Source: Devosia sp.
Lineage (GTDB): Bacteria > Pseudomonadota > Alphaproteobacteria > Rhizobiales > Devosiaceae
Direction of reading: 5' to 3'
NCBI RefSeq assembly: GCF_028290625.1
Contig: NZ_JAQGJM010000028.1
Location: forward strand, 1-64,000
DNA: 64,000 nucleotides
The translations under genes and the position numbers were made by a program. The first letter of the stretch is position 1. Each line of letters starts with the position of its first letter. Shown piece after piece: positions 45,155-53,210 of this stretch. Below the pieces are notes generated by a model. That model ran no database searches, was not told the origin of the DNA, and saw nothing but the letters and a program-made list of their open reading frames with translations.

Positions 45155-46279
45155 ATGAGCGCCGCACAAGAAAATCCCGCGCCGGGCGGCCTCGAGGTCG
45201 CGCGCGTCGCCCTCAAGGTCGATGTCGTGGTGATCGGGGCGGGGCAGGCCGGGCTGTCCTCGGCCTATCACCTGCAACGGCTGGGCCTGGCCCCGGCGCG
45301 CGGTTTTGTGGTGCTCGATCAATCGCCACAGGCCGGCGGCGCCTGGCAGTTCCGCTGGCCGTCCCTGACGCTGAGTACCGTCAACCGCATCCACGACCTG
45401 CCGGGCATGAAGTTCGCCGATGCGGTCAATACCGAGGCGCAGGTGCAGGCCTCGGTTGCGGTGCCCAATTATTTCGCCGCCTATGAGGAAAATTTCCACC
45501 TGCCGGTGTTCCGTCCGGTCAAGGTCAGCACTGTGGTGAACCGGGGCGAGCGGCTGCGGGTGGAAACCGATGCGGGCAATTTCTCCGCGCGCGGCATCAT
45601 CAATGCCACCGGCACTTGGGAAACTCCGTTTATTCCCGAGTACCCCGGCGCGTACCTGTTCAAGGGCCGCCAACTCCATACCCGCGATTACCGACAGGCG
45701 GCGGATTTCGCCGGCCAGCGCGTATTGATCGTCGGCGGCGGTATTTCGGCCATCCAACTGCTCGACGAGATTTCGCGCGTCGCCACCACCATCTGGGTGA
45801 CGCGGCGCGAGCCGGAATTCCGCGAGGGGGATTTCACCCCCGAGGACGGCCGCGCCGCCGTGGCGCTGGTCGAGGAGCGGGTGCGCCGCGGCGCGCCGCC
45901 CCATTCGGTGGTCTCGGTCACCGGCCTGCGGATGACGCCCGCCATCGCCGCCATGCGCCAGCGCGGCGTGCTCAATCGCTTGCCGATGTTCAGCGAAATC
46001 ACCGAGACCGGAGTGAAGTGGGCCGATGGCACCACCCAGGATGTTGACACGATCCTCTGGTGCACCGGCTTTCGCAGCGCGCTCGATCATCTGGCCCCGT
46101 TACAATTGCGCGAGCCCGGAGGCGGCATCAAGATGACCGGCCGCCTGGCCACGCAGGTTGTCAACGACCCCCGGCTGCATCTGGTCGGCTACGGCCCCTC
46201 GGCCTCCACCATCGGCGCCAACCGCGCCGGCGAGGCGGCGGCGCGGGAATTGATGACTTACCTCAGCCTGTTGCCGTAG
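45155..46279 (+). CDS. Flavin-containing monooxygenase-like protein
   Basis: Predicted 374-residue FAD/NAD(P)-binding protein of the YhhX/CzcO-like group. The FAD Rossmann site VVVIGAGQAGLSSAYHLQRL is at about 25-44, followed by AGGAWQFRWPSLTL, and a second dinucleotide-binding site VLIVGGGISAIQLLDEI at about 190-206; LWCTGFRSAL and LVGYGPSASTIGANRAGEAA are C-terminal. Relatives oxidise amines, sulfur compounds or metals; the substrate here is unknown. It sits between the epimerase and di-haem cytochrome genes (9 nt to the latter), so the three may form a pathway or merely an operon. Confidence 0.85.
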   Translation: MSAAQENPAPGGLEVARVALKVDVVVIGAGQAGLSSAYHLQRLGLAPARGFVVLDQSPQAGGAWQFRWPSLTLSTVNRIHDLPGMKFADAVNTEAQVQASVAVPNYFAAYEENFHLPVFRPVKVSTVVNRGERLRVETDAGNFSARGIINATGTWETPFIPEYPGAYLFKGRQLHTRDYRQAADFAGQRVLIVGGGISAIQLLDEISRVATTIWVTRREPEFREGDFTPEDGRAAVALVEERVRRGAPPHSVVSVTGLRMTPAIAAMRQRGVLNRLPMFSEITETGVKWADGTTQDVDTILWCTGFRSALDHLAPLQLREPGGGIKMTGRLATQVVNDPRLHLVGYGPSASTIGANRAGEAAARELMTYLSLLP

Positions 46280-46288
46280 CGTAACGCC

Positions 46289-47974
46289 ATGCACAAGCGC
46301 ACCATCCTCGTCCCCATCCTTGCGCTGCTGGCCCTGATCGGGGTCGGCGTGGCGGTGGATGGCGATCCGGCGGGAATACTGTCCGGTAACTTGCAGGCGC
46401 GTAGCGCCACGCTGGCGCAGTTCGACGGGCTTGCTCTCACCCCGGCGCAACAGGGCGCGGTGCAGTTCGCCTTCGGTGATTTCTCGGCGCTGAGTTCGGA
46501 GGCGCTGGAGGTCTCGGCCTCGCCCTGGAAGCTGGCGACCGCGCTTCTGGCTTTGCGCTATGCCGGTGGACACCTGGATGGTGTGACGCCGCAGGCCGTC
46601 ACCGCGATGTATCAGAGTTATGGCTTCGTCACCCCGACGCGGATCGCCAATTGGCCCGCCGGCATGCCGCAACCAGGCCTGAATGGTCCGCTGGGCCAGA
46701 ATATCGGCTTTGCGAGCCGCGTCCTGCCGCCGATCGGGCTGACGATCGGCAATATTGCGTGCGCCGGCTGCCATGCCAGCGTGGTCTATGGCGCCGATGG
46801 CCGGCCTGATATTTCCACCTTCTGGCTGGGCACGCCCAATGGCTCGATCAACCTGCAACGCTATGTGACCGAACTCTACGCGGCGCTGCGCGACCGGCCC
46901 GAGGACGAAGAATTCATCTGGGCCGCCGTCCAGAAGCTCTATCCCGAAACGGACTGGCGCGAGTGGCTGGCGCTCAAGACCGTCGTTCTGTCCAGGGTCA
47001 AGGACCTGGTGGCCAAGCAGGAAGCCACGATTGGCCGCTTGCTGCCGTTCGAGGTCAGCACGTCCGGCGCAACCAATGGCTTGCAGGCCTTGCAGGCGCG
47101 GTTCGGCATCATTCCATCGGACCAGATCGCCGACCGCAATCCCACCATTTCGGTGCCGGAGCTGGGCAGCCGCATCTGGCGCTCGTCGCTGCTGGCCGGC
47201 GGGTCCTATGGGGTGCCCGGCGAAACACCGCTCCGCGTCATGCGTGCCGGCGACATCACCGACGCCCATCTTCGGGCTCTCGCGGGGCTGACGGCCTTCT
47301 TTACCGTGCCCAGCATGGGGACGTTGCCCACTACTGCCGCGCGTCATGTCGATGACGCCGAGCACATCATGGACTGGCTCAGGGACTACAAGCCGCAGCC
47401 GTTTCCGGGCGAGATCGACAAGGCCTCGGCCGAGCGCGGCAGCCTGGTCTATGCCAGTGCGTGCGCCTCGTGCCACGGATCCTATAGTGCGGGGATCGAC
47501 GCACCGGCGCTGGTGGAATTCCCGAACTGGCAGGGCGATATAGGGACCGACCGGACCTATCTGGAAGAGTTCGATCAGGCCAGCGTCGATGCGGTCAATG
47601 GCCTGGGCTATGACGGCTTGCTGCAAGCCCGCCTGTCGCCCAACTATGTGGCACAGCCGCTGACGGGGCTGTGGTCGAGCGCGCCCTATCTGCATAATGG
47701 CAGCGTGCCGACGCTCTGGCATTTGATGCATCCCGCCGAACGACCCAGTCAATTCGATGTCGGCGGCCATGCGCTGGACTTGGCCAAGGTCGGCATTGCG
47801 GGCATGGACCATGACGGCATGTGGATCACGCCACCCGACTATACGCCTTGGGCCGCGCCGGTGCGGATCGACACCGCCCTGCCGGGCTTGCACGCGATAG
47901 GGCACGAAACCCCGTTCGATACTATGAGCGAGCCCGACAAGGCCGCGCTGCTGGACTATCTCAAGCTGTTGTAA
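46289..47974 (+). CDS. Large exported di-haem cytochrome c (RoxA/di-haem peroxidase-like)
   Basis: Predicted 561-residue protein with an N-terminal hydrophobic signal/anchor (TILVPILALLALIGVGVAV) and two haem c sites: CAGCH (158-162) and CASCH (392-396). Segments such as SAPYLHNGSVPTLWHL near the C-terminus are typical of the di-haem cytochrome c peroxidase/MauG superfamily, and overall size recalls RoxA-type cytochromes. Periplasmic electron transfer or peroxidase/oxygenase activity is plausible; the substrate is unknown. No good ribosome-binding site is seen, so translation may be coupled to the flavoprotein gene. The 3' end overlaps the convergent nitroreductase gene by 14 nt. Confidence 0.85.
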   Translation: MHKRTILVPILALLALIGVGVAVDGDPAGILSGNLQARSATLAQFDGLALTPAQQGAVQFAFGDFSALSSEALEVSASPWKLATALLALRYAGGHLDGVTPQAVTAMYQSYGFVTPTRIANWPAGMPQPGLNGPLGQNIGFASRVLPPIGLTIGNIACAGCHASVVYGADGRPDISTFWLGTPNGSINLQRYVTELYAALRDRPEDEEFIWAAVQKLYPETDWREWLALKTVVLSRVKDLVAKQEATIGRLLPFEVSTSGATNGLQALQARFGIIPSDQIADRNPTISVPELGSRIWRSSLLAGGSYGVPGETPLRVMRAGDITDAHLRALAGLTAFFTVPSMGTLPTTAARHVDDAEHIMDWLRDYKPQPFPGEIDKASAERGSLVYASACASCHGSYSAGIDAPALVEFPNWQGDIGTDRTYLEEFDQASVDAVNGLGYDGLLQARLSPNYVAQPLTGLWSSAPYLHNGSVPTLWHLMHPAERPSQFDVGGHALDLAKVGIAGMDHDGMWITPPDYTPWAAPVRIDTALPGLHAIGHETPFDTMSEPDKAALLDYLKLL

Positions 47975-48950
47975 TCAGTGCTGCCGTCGGCAGGCGCTCG
48001 CGCTTGAGCGATTGCCCCGATGGCACGAGACCGGTGCGCCAGGCCGTGATCAGCCGGCGATCGTCGGCGAGGCCAAAGTGCGCGCCGATTTCGGCGGCGG
48101 CATCGTGGTCGTCGGCCAGCACCGACATCGGCCAGGTCTGGAAGCCGCGCGCCGATAGCTCCAACTGCCGGCGATAGAGCGCGCGGCCGGTGTCGATGGG
48201 GTTTTCGTCGATCGGGCGATGAAACAGCAGAATTGCCGTCGAGGTCATCGTGCGGCCGTGCTCGGAAATCAGGCCGCCGATCATGCCGCTCCGGTCGAGC
48301 AGCCCGAACAGCGGATCGCGCAGCACATGGCCGGCGCCGAAGGCCTCGAAGCCGGACATGCCCAAAGCCGGCGCCGATAGCCCATCGATGCCGAAGCGCG
48401 GATCGGTGGGCGACAGGCGCATCCAATACAGCAGTTCATGGCGATAGGCGGCGTTGCGATAGAAGGCGAGGCTGGTCTTTTCGTTCAGCGCCGAGATGAA
48501 GGCAATCTCGCCGGCCTCGTCCACCCGGGTAATATCCTCGTGCCGCTCGGACCAGGCGACCAGCGAGCGGGCGTTTTCCCACGATGCTGGCGCAAAGCCC
48601 TTCCGCCAGGTCAAGCGATGCGGCATCTGCACCACCAGCGGATCGCCCGCCGCGCCGGTGGTCAGCTCGATCCGCACGGCGGCGCGCAGGTTGGAATAAC
48701 TGACGCTGCCAAACCCCACGCCATGTTCGGCCAAGACGATTGCAGTAGCTTCCAGCGCCGCGCCAAGCGACACGCGCATGTCGCGCCCGGTCACGTCGCC
48801 GACAGCGAGCTGGCGGGTGGTGTCGCACAGCAACCAGAGTGCGCCGTCATCGGCCAGTTTCCAGCGGGTCGGCTGGGTATTGTGCACGCTGGGCGCCTGG
48901 TTGGCGGCCGCAGCGAGCTGCAACAGCTCGGCTTGGGTGAGCCGGCTCAT
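47961..48950 (-). CDS. Acg-type nitroreductase family protein
   Basis: Predicted 329-residue FMN-binding oxidoreductase. The FMN-contact segment NQAPSVHNTQPTRW (about 17-30) and the long, internally duplicated layout match Acg-type (mycobacterial Rv2032-like) nitroreductases rather than short NfsB-type enzymes. Acg-like proteins can lack turnover and bind FMN tightly. The start ATG at 48950 overlaps the preceding acyltransferase stop by 4 nt; it is the last of five coupled genes. In that context an oxidation of a backbone or acyl product is conceivable (as nitroreductase-fold dehydrogenases do in azole-peptide pathways), but this is inference. Confidence 0.83.
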   Translation of the reverse strand: MSRLTQAELLQLAAAANQAPSVHNTQPTRWKLADDGALWLLCDTTRQLAVGDVTGRDMRVSLGAALEATAIVLAEHGVGFGSVSYSNLRAAVRIELTTGAAGDPLVVQMPHRLTWRKGFAPASWENARSLVAWSERHEDITRVDEAGEIAFISALNEKTSLAFYRNAAYRHELLYWMRLSPTDPRFGIDGLSAPALGMSGFEAFGAGHVLRDPLFGLLDRSGMIGGLISEHGRTMTSTAILLFHRPIDENPIDTGRALYRRQLELSARGFQTWPMSVLADDHDAAAEIGAHFGLADDRRLITAWRTGLVPSGQSLKRERLPTAALITTA

Positions 48951-50053
48951 ATCAGCGCTTTGCGGAACAGATGATTGCGATGCAGCGGCTTGGCGTTCAG
49001 GTGTTCCATCAGTCGAATGCTGCCCGCGTTCTCGTCCCACACCCAGGTGACGCCGAGCTGGCGATAGCCGGCGGCTCGCATGATGGGCAGCAGATTGACC
49101 ATCATGGCGCTCATCACGCCCCTGGCGTGCAGGTCCTCACGCACCGAGGCATAGACCACCAGGGCGCGGGTGCGCTTCAGGCGGTTGACGAGGAAATGCC
49201 AGGGCGTCGACCACGAAATCCGCGATTTTGTCGCCCGGATGAACGGGTTCAGGTCGGGAATCACCAGCGCGATGGCCGCCGGCTCGCCCTTATAGTGTAT
49301 CACCGAGGTGATGCGCGGATCGATGATCCATTTGAGTTCCTTGGCCTGGAACTCGAATTCCTCCGCCGTCAGCGGCACGAACATCGGATTGTGGCCGAAG
49401 CCGCTATTGAGCAGCTGGCGGGCATCCTCCAGCCGCTGCGGAATGGTGGCGCGCGTCACCTGCGCGAATTTCCAGTCGGGCGAGTTGAGGATGTCCTGCT
49501 GCTTGGGGCCTAGCATGGTCGTCGGATCGAATTTCTCCAGATCGACCTCGAAGGTGCGCATCGGGAAATAGGCCTCGTAGCCATTTTCGGCCAGCAGCCG
49601 CGCGATGTGCGGCGGGCTATAGACCTGGTCGACATAGGGCACGCCGTCGAAGCCGTCGGTGGTCACGCCGATCTGCTGCATCGCCGTCAGGTTGAAATTG
49701 CCCGCGATGGTATCGAAGCCGCGCTGACGGGCCCAATTTTCTGCGGCACCGAGGAGGGTCTTGGCAGCTTCCGAGTCGTCGGCGCAATCGAAATAGGCAA
49801 AATAGGCGGTGTTGGTTTTATAGAGTGCGTTGGAGGCTGCATGCACATGCGCGCCGATGCGGCCAATGACCTCGCCGTCGCGATGCACCGTGAAGAACGA
49901 AAAATCGGCCGCATTGGCGAACAGCGGATTTACCCCCGCTGCATAGAACCGCCGCAAGTCGGACCGCATCGGCGATACATAGGGCGTGCCCTGCCCATAG
50001 GCGTCGAACGGCGCCTGGAAGAATGCGTCGAAATCGCCCTCACGCAGGTCCAT
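48947..50053 (-). CDS. GNAT-like acyltransferase resembling YghO / bacterial ceramide synthase
   Basis: Predicted 368-residue soluble protein. The order of segments fits the YghO/BcerS-like group of double-GNAT proteins: an N-terminal FFQAPFDAYGQGTPYVSPM, then NPLFANAADFSFFTVHRDG, VIGRIGAHVH, YFAYFDCADD, GNFNLTAMQQIGVTTDGFDG and a C-terminal SAMMVNLLPIMRAAGYRQLG half. One member of that group N-acylates sphingoid bases in Caulobacter. No serine palmitoyltransferase gene is nearby, so the amine substrate here is unknown. It overlaps the upstream membrane-protein gene by 14 nt and the downstream nitroreductase gene by 4 nt. Confidence 0.7.
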   Translation of the reverse strand: MDLREGDFDAFFQAPFDAYGQGTPYVSPMRSDLRRFYAAGVNPLFANAADFSFFTVHRDGEVIGRIGAHVHAASNALYKTNTAYFAYFDCADDSEAAKTLLGAAENWARQRGFDTIAGNFNLTAMQQIGVTTDGFDGVPYVDQVYSPPHIARLLAENGYEAYFPMRTFEVDLEKFDPTTMLGPKQQDILNSPDWKFAQVTRATIPQRLEDARQLLNSGFGHNPMFVPLTAEEFEFQAKELKWIIDPRITSVIHYKGEPAAIALVIPDLNPFIRATKSRISWSTPWHFLVNRLKRTRALVVYASVREDLHARGVMSAMMVNLLPIMRAAGYRQLGVTWVWDENAGSIRLMEHLNAKPLHRNHLFRKALI

Positions 50054-51239
50054 GATTGTCCTTTCGGCTGGAGACCAGCATGGCCATGCGCTGCACCAGC
50101 GCCAGTTCGGTTTCGATCGCCGAATTGCGGCCCACCGACGGGATGGTGGCGGCAGCCAGGATCAGCGGCGTAGCCGAGAGCGCAATCAGGTGGGTCGCGT
50201 CATAGGTGGTCAGCAGGCTATCGAGCTGCTGGCGCGTATCATCGAGGAAGGCCGGTAGATCACTGCGGCTGAGGACGGGCTTGGCCGCGAAGGCAGCGCG
50301 CAGGGCGACGGCGTCGAAATCGGCCAGCTCATCATCGTCGAGCACACGCGAACCTTGCAGCGGCGAGCCTTCGGCGACGCTGGCGATGAAGTGGCGAACA
50401 TCACTGGTATCGGCGGTCACCAAAGCCTTGAGCACATCATCGCGGCGCGACTCGGCGAAGGCGCGCACCGCCTCGTTGAGCACCAGCGCCAATATGCCGG
50501 TGCACAGCGCCATGGCCGAAACCTGGATCAGGAACCCCCAATCCATCTGCGACATGACGGTCGCCGTCGCCCCGATGATCACGGCCAGCGCCGTGGTGAC
50601 GAGAAACGCCACGCCAGCTTCCCGCCGTCCGGTCGTGGCGCCGCTGGGGCCGATGGCCATCCAGCAGAAGAACAGGATCGCGACGCCCGAGGCCCGGATG
50701 GGCACGAACTGTTCGAACACCCCGAAATCGCTGGTGAGGAACACGACCAGCACCGGCAGGGCGAAGCGGACGCGGGCGATGACGCGCTTTTCCTGCTCGG
50801 TCAGGCCGCCGCTGCCGATCCAGGCGAGCAGGTAGATTGCCGCAAAGCTGGCGAGCTGGAAGGCCAGCAGGAAATAGACCGGAAAGCCCAGAGGGCTGAA
50901 AACCGCAAAAACCGAAAACACGAGGCCGCCTGCCAGCGCCGCATACTTGAGGATTTGCGGGGCGTGGCGGCGCTGCAGTCCCTCGATGACCAGCAAGGCG
51001 GCCAGTGGAATCCAGGCCGCACAGAGGTAATTCAAAACCTCGAAAATGCCCGGATGGAGGTTCCAGAACAGCAGCCGCGTCGCCAGCAGGGCAGCGACAA
51101 GGCCGAGTGCAAAAATGAACCGCGCGCTCAACCCGTCCGGCGTCGAGCGGGCTCGGATGACCGCGATGGCGGCCAGCGTGCCAGCCAGCGCGGTGCCTGA
51201 AACGACGCTATCGGCGATAAGCGAGTGCTGGATGGTCAC
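50040..51239 (-). CDS. Polytopic membrane protein of the E1-acyltransferase operon
   Basis: Predicted 399-residue protein with about eight membrane helices within residues 5-265 (for example GTALAGTLAAIAVI, FIFALGLVAALLATRLLF, YFLLAFQLASFAAIYLLAWI, LVTTALAVIIGATATVM) and a cytosolic C-terminal region of about 130 residues rich in Asp/Arg/Leu (from about VRAFAESRRDDVLK). I do not recognise a family. Its ATG overlaps the stop of the E1-like gene by 4 nt. A membrane scaffold, lipid-modifying or export role for the operon product is possible, but nothing in the sequence shows a catalytic motif. Confidence 0.72.
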   Translation of the reverse strand: MTIQHSLIADSVVSGTALAGTLAAIAVIRARSTPDGLSARFIFALGLVAALLATRLLFWNLHPGIFEVLNYLCAAWIPLAALLVIEGLQRRHAPQILKYAALAGGLVFSVFAVFSPLGFPVYFLLAFQLASFAAIYLLAWIGSGGLTEQEKRVIARVRFALPVLVVFLTSDFGVFEQFVPIRASGVAILFFCWMAIGPSGATTGRREAGVAFLVTTALAVIIGATATVMSQMDWGFLIQVSAMALCTGILALVLNEAVRAFAESRRDDVLKALVTADTSDVRHFIASVAEGSPLQGSRVLDDDELADFDAVALRAAFAAKPVLSRSDLPAFLDDTRQQLDSLLTTYDATHLIALSATPLILAAATIPSVGRNSAIETELALVQRMAMLVSSRKDNHGPA

Positions 51240-52111
51240 GCGGCACTCACCAGCTTGGCGATCTGCCGGCGCGCGATCGGGGTGATGATCGCCGACAGCA
51301 GGCCCGGCAGCGGCCGCTCGACCTTGCCCTCATAGGGGTTGAAGAACCAGCCGCGGCAATCGGTTTTCGTCGTCTGGCCCAGGATGATGGCGATGGTCTC
51401 ATAAGCCATCAGCATGCCCGTCGTGATCACCATGGGTGCGAAGGACATTCGCTTGCGCTTGCCCGCCGCCATTTCGCCGGCCAGCGCCATGTCGATATAT
51501 TTGCGCGCCGAGGAATGCACCATGACGTGCTCGATCTCGGCCATGAACGCTTTGCTGCGCTGCTCCGCTGTCAGTGCATTCCACGCCGTACCGATCGTCG
51601 GATAGCCCAGCCGCTCCTCCGGCATCGGATCGCCCGGCCGCGTCACATAGACCGAGGGTAGCGACGACGCATAGGCGTCGATCACGGTCTTCCCCGCCGC
51701 CCGCGCAGTGCGGTAGAGCAGCAGCCCAGCCGCGAGATCATCGGTGCCATTGATGGTCACCGCCGCAGCCGCGACGCTCTCGCCCACATGGTCCGGCCAA
51801 TCGTCCCCGTAGATCACGGTCTCGATTTCGGGATTGATGGTCCTGACAATTTCCGCCGTGGCCTGCGCCTTGTGCTGCCCCACCGTGTCCATGAAAGCAA
51901 ACACCTGCCGGTTCATATTGCCAATTTCGAACGTGTCGATATCCGCCAGGATCAGCTTGCCCACACCAGCCCTTGCCAGCGCCAGCACCGCCGCCCCGCC
52001 CATGCCGCCGGTGCCGCAGACGAACACCGTGGCTTTGCGCAGCTTCTCTTGGCCCTCCGCGTCGACGAATCCCAGGTTGCGGTTGGTGAATTCGGCATAG
52101 GAAAAACTCAT
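51236..52111 (-). CDS. E1/ThiF-like adenylating enzyme lacking the usual cysteines
   Basis: Predicted 291-residue Rossmann protein of the MoeB/ThiF/E1 superfamily, which adenylates carboxyl termini. Seen: GTGGMGG nucleotide loop (33-39), LADIDTFEIGNMNRQ (55-69, ATP/Mg and Arg finger), K81 in GQHKAQ and the TDD aspartates (123-125). The protein has only two cysteines (C32 in the nucleotide loop and one near the C-terminus in TDCRGW), so it has neither the paired CxxC zinc ligands nor a cysteine in the crossover loop used for thioester or sulfur transfer. It should stop at, or pass on, an acyl-adenylate. The ATG at 52111 has GAGGAG upstream and overlaps the preceding stop. Confidence 0.85.
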   Translation of the reverse strand: MSFSYAEFTNRNLGFVDAEGQEKLRKATVFVCGTGGMGGAAVLALARAGVGKLILADIDTFEIGNMNRQVFAFMDTVGQHKAQATAEIVRTINPEIETVIYGDDWPDHVGESVAAAAVTINGTDDLAAGLLLYRTARAAGKTVIDAYASSLPSVYVTRPGDPMPEERLGYPTIGTAWNALTAEQRSKAFMAEIEHVMVHSSARKYIDMALAGEMAAGKRKRMSFAPMVITTGMLMAYETIAIILGQTTKTDCRGWFFNPYEGKVERPLPGLLSAIITPIARRQIAKLVSAA

Positions 52112-53037
52112 GCCTTGCTCCTCGGACGCAGGCGCCCAAATTCGCGCGTCGCATCCAACCACTGGATCACCGGCAAAATCGCCCGCTGGATCAGCGCCAT
52201 GATCGACGCCACCGCCACAAAGCCCAGTGCCCCCTTGGGCACCATGTCGGTCAGATAACGTCGCGCCGCCGGCAGGTCGAGCTTGCCGATCTGGATCACG
52301 TCATCGCCGCGATTGTAATCGAGATGGCGCTGGCAGAACGCGTTGAACACGTCCTTGCGATGCTTCTGGGCGACCTCGAAGCTCTTCTTCAGATTGTCCG
52401 ATCCGCCCGTATAGGCGTTGCGGATGATGAACTGCTGCTCGTCGAACTCCGCCTCGGCGCCCACCCCGAACACATAGCGATGCGTCCTCATGATCTGCCG
52501 CGCCAGCACCAGATGACGGAATTTGCGCGGTCCGCCACCAGCCGGATCGGGATAGACCTCCGAAAACGTCTCGGTCACCATGCCCACCACGGCCGGCACC
52601 TGCGTGACATTGGAAATCCAGATCGGCCGACCCTGATTGCGGATGAACAGCAGGAAACACGTCAGCCCATACAGTACCCAGGACAACCCCTTGCTGCGCT
52701 GGTCGGGATCGACCATCACGAGGCCCAGATGCAGTAACTCCACCGGTCGCCCGTCCAGCTCCAGCGGGATCACCGGCAGCGCATTGAAGGCGATTGGCGC
52801 GCCGCTCTTGCTGTCGGTCACCAGCGTAATGAACGTGCTCTCCAGCCGGCTCTTGTCGCCGGAAAAGATGCCGTATTCCAAATCCTTGTCGGCCAAAGTG
52901 CGCGAGGCGATCTGGCGCAGCTTGCCCACCAGTTCCGCCAAAGCCTCCGGCTTCATCCACAGTCCGGGGCGCTCGATAATGCGCATACGCCGGCTCTGGC
53001 CGACGGGCAGGCTGAGATCGAGAAAACGTCGTTCCAT
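52108..53037 (-). CDS. GNAT-like acyltransferase with a C-terminal membrane helix
   Basis: Predicted 309-residue protein, first gene of the five-gene unit. Residues about 25-185 look like an acyl-CoA N-acyltransferase fold: LLHLGLVMVDPDQRSKGLSW has the beta4 strand and the (Q/R)xxG acyl-CoA pyrophosphate loop, followed by helix LYGLTCFLLFI. The region after about 190 is basic and has no family I recognise; a hydrophobic helix (GALGFVAVASIMALIQRAIL, about 270-289) near the end suggests membrane attachment. It could be an N-acyl amino acid synthase-like enzyme. Its stop overlaps the E1-like start by 4 nt (ATGA). Confidence 0.62.
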   Translation of the reverse strand: MERRFLDLSLPVGQSRRMRIIERPGLWMKPEALAELVGKLRQIASRTLADKDLEYGIFSGDKSRLESTFITLVTDSKSGAPIAFNALPVIPLELDGRPVELLHLGLVMVDPDQRSKGLSWVLYGLTCFLLFIRNQGRPIWISNVTQVPAVVGMVTETFSEVYPDPAGGGPRKFRHLVLARQIMRTHRYVFGVGAEAEFDEQQFIIRNAYTGGSDNLKKSFEVAQKHRKDVFNAFCQRHLDYNRGDDVIQIGKLDLPAARRYLTDMVPKGALGFVAVASIMALIQRAILPVIQWLDATREFGRLRPRSKA

Positions 53038-53210
53038 GCTGCCGGGTCGCCATTTTTGAAGCGCTCGCAGATGGATAGCAGATTAGCGGCCGGGCGCAAT
53101 TCCGCTATGCGCTCACACGAGCTTTTGGCGGTTGAATGTGACCGCGCAAGCCGCTACCACGCGGGTATTGATCCTTCCCAGGGCCGAGTTTTCCGGCCAC
53201 GAGTCCAGCC

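Noticed and set aside
48947..50053. Firm assignment of the GNAT-like gene as bacterial ceramide synthase
   Set aside because: No serine palmitoyltransferase, acyl-carrier protein or ceramide reductase gene is close, so only the family resemblance is claimed.
51236..52111. E1-like gene as thiF or moeB of cofactor synthesis
   Set aside because: No thiS, moaD or other thiamine or molybdopterin genes are near, and the zinc and catalytic cysteines are missing.
52142..53053. Second long frame on the minus strand overlapping the first GNAT-like gene
   Set aside because: It is out of frame with the coupled 52108-53037 gene and lacks any recognisable protein pattern.
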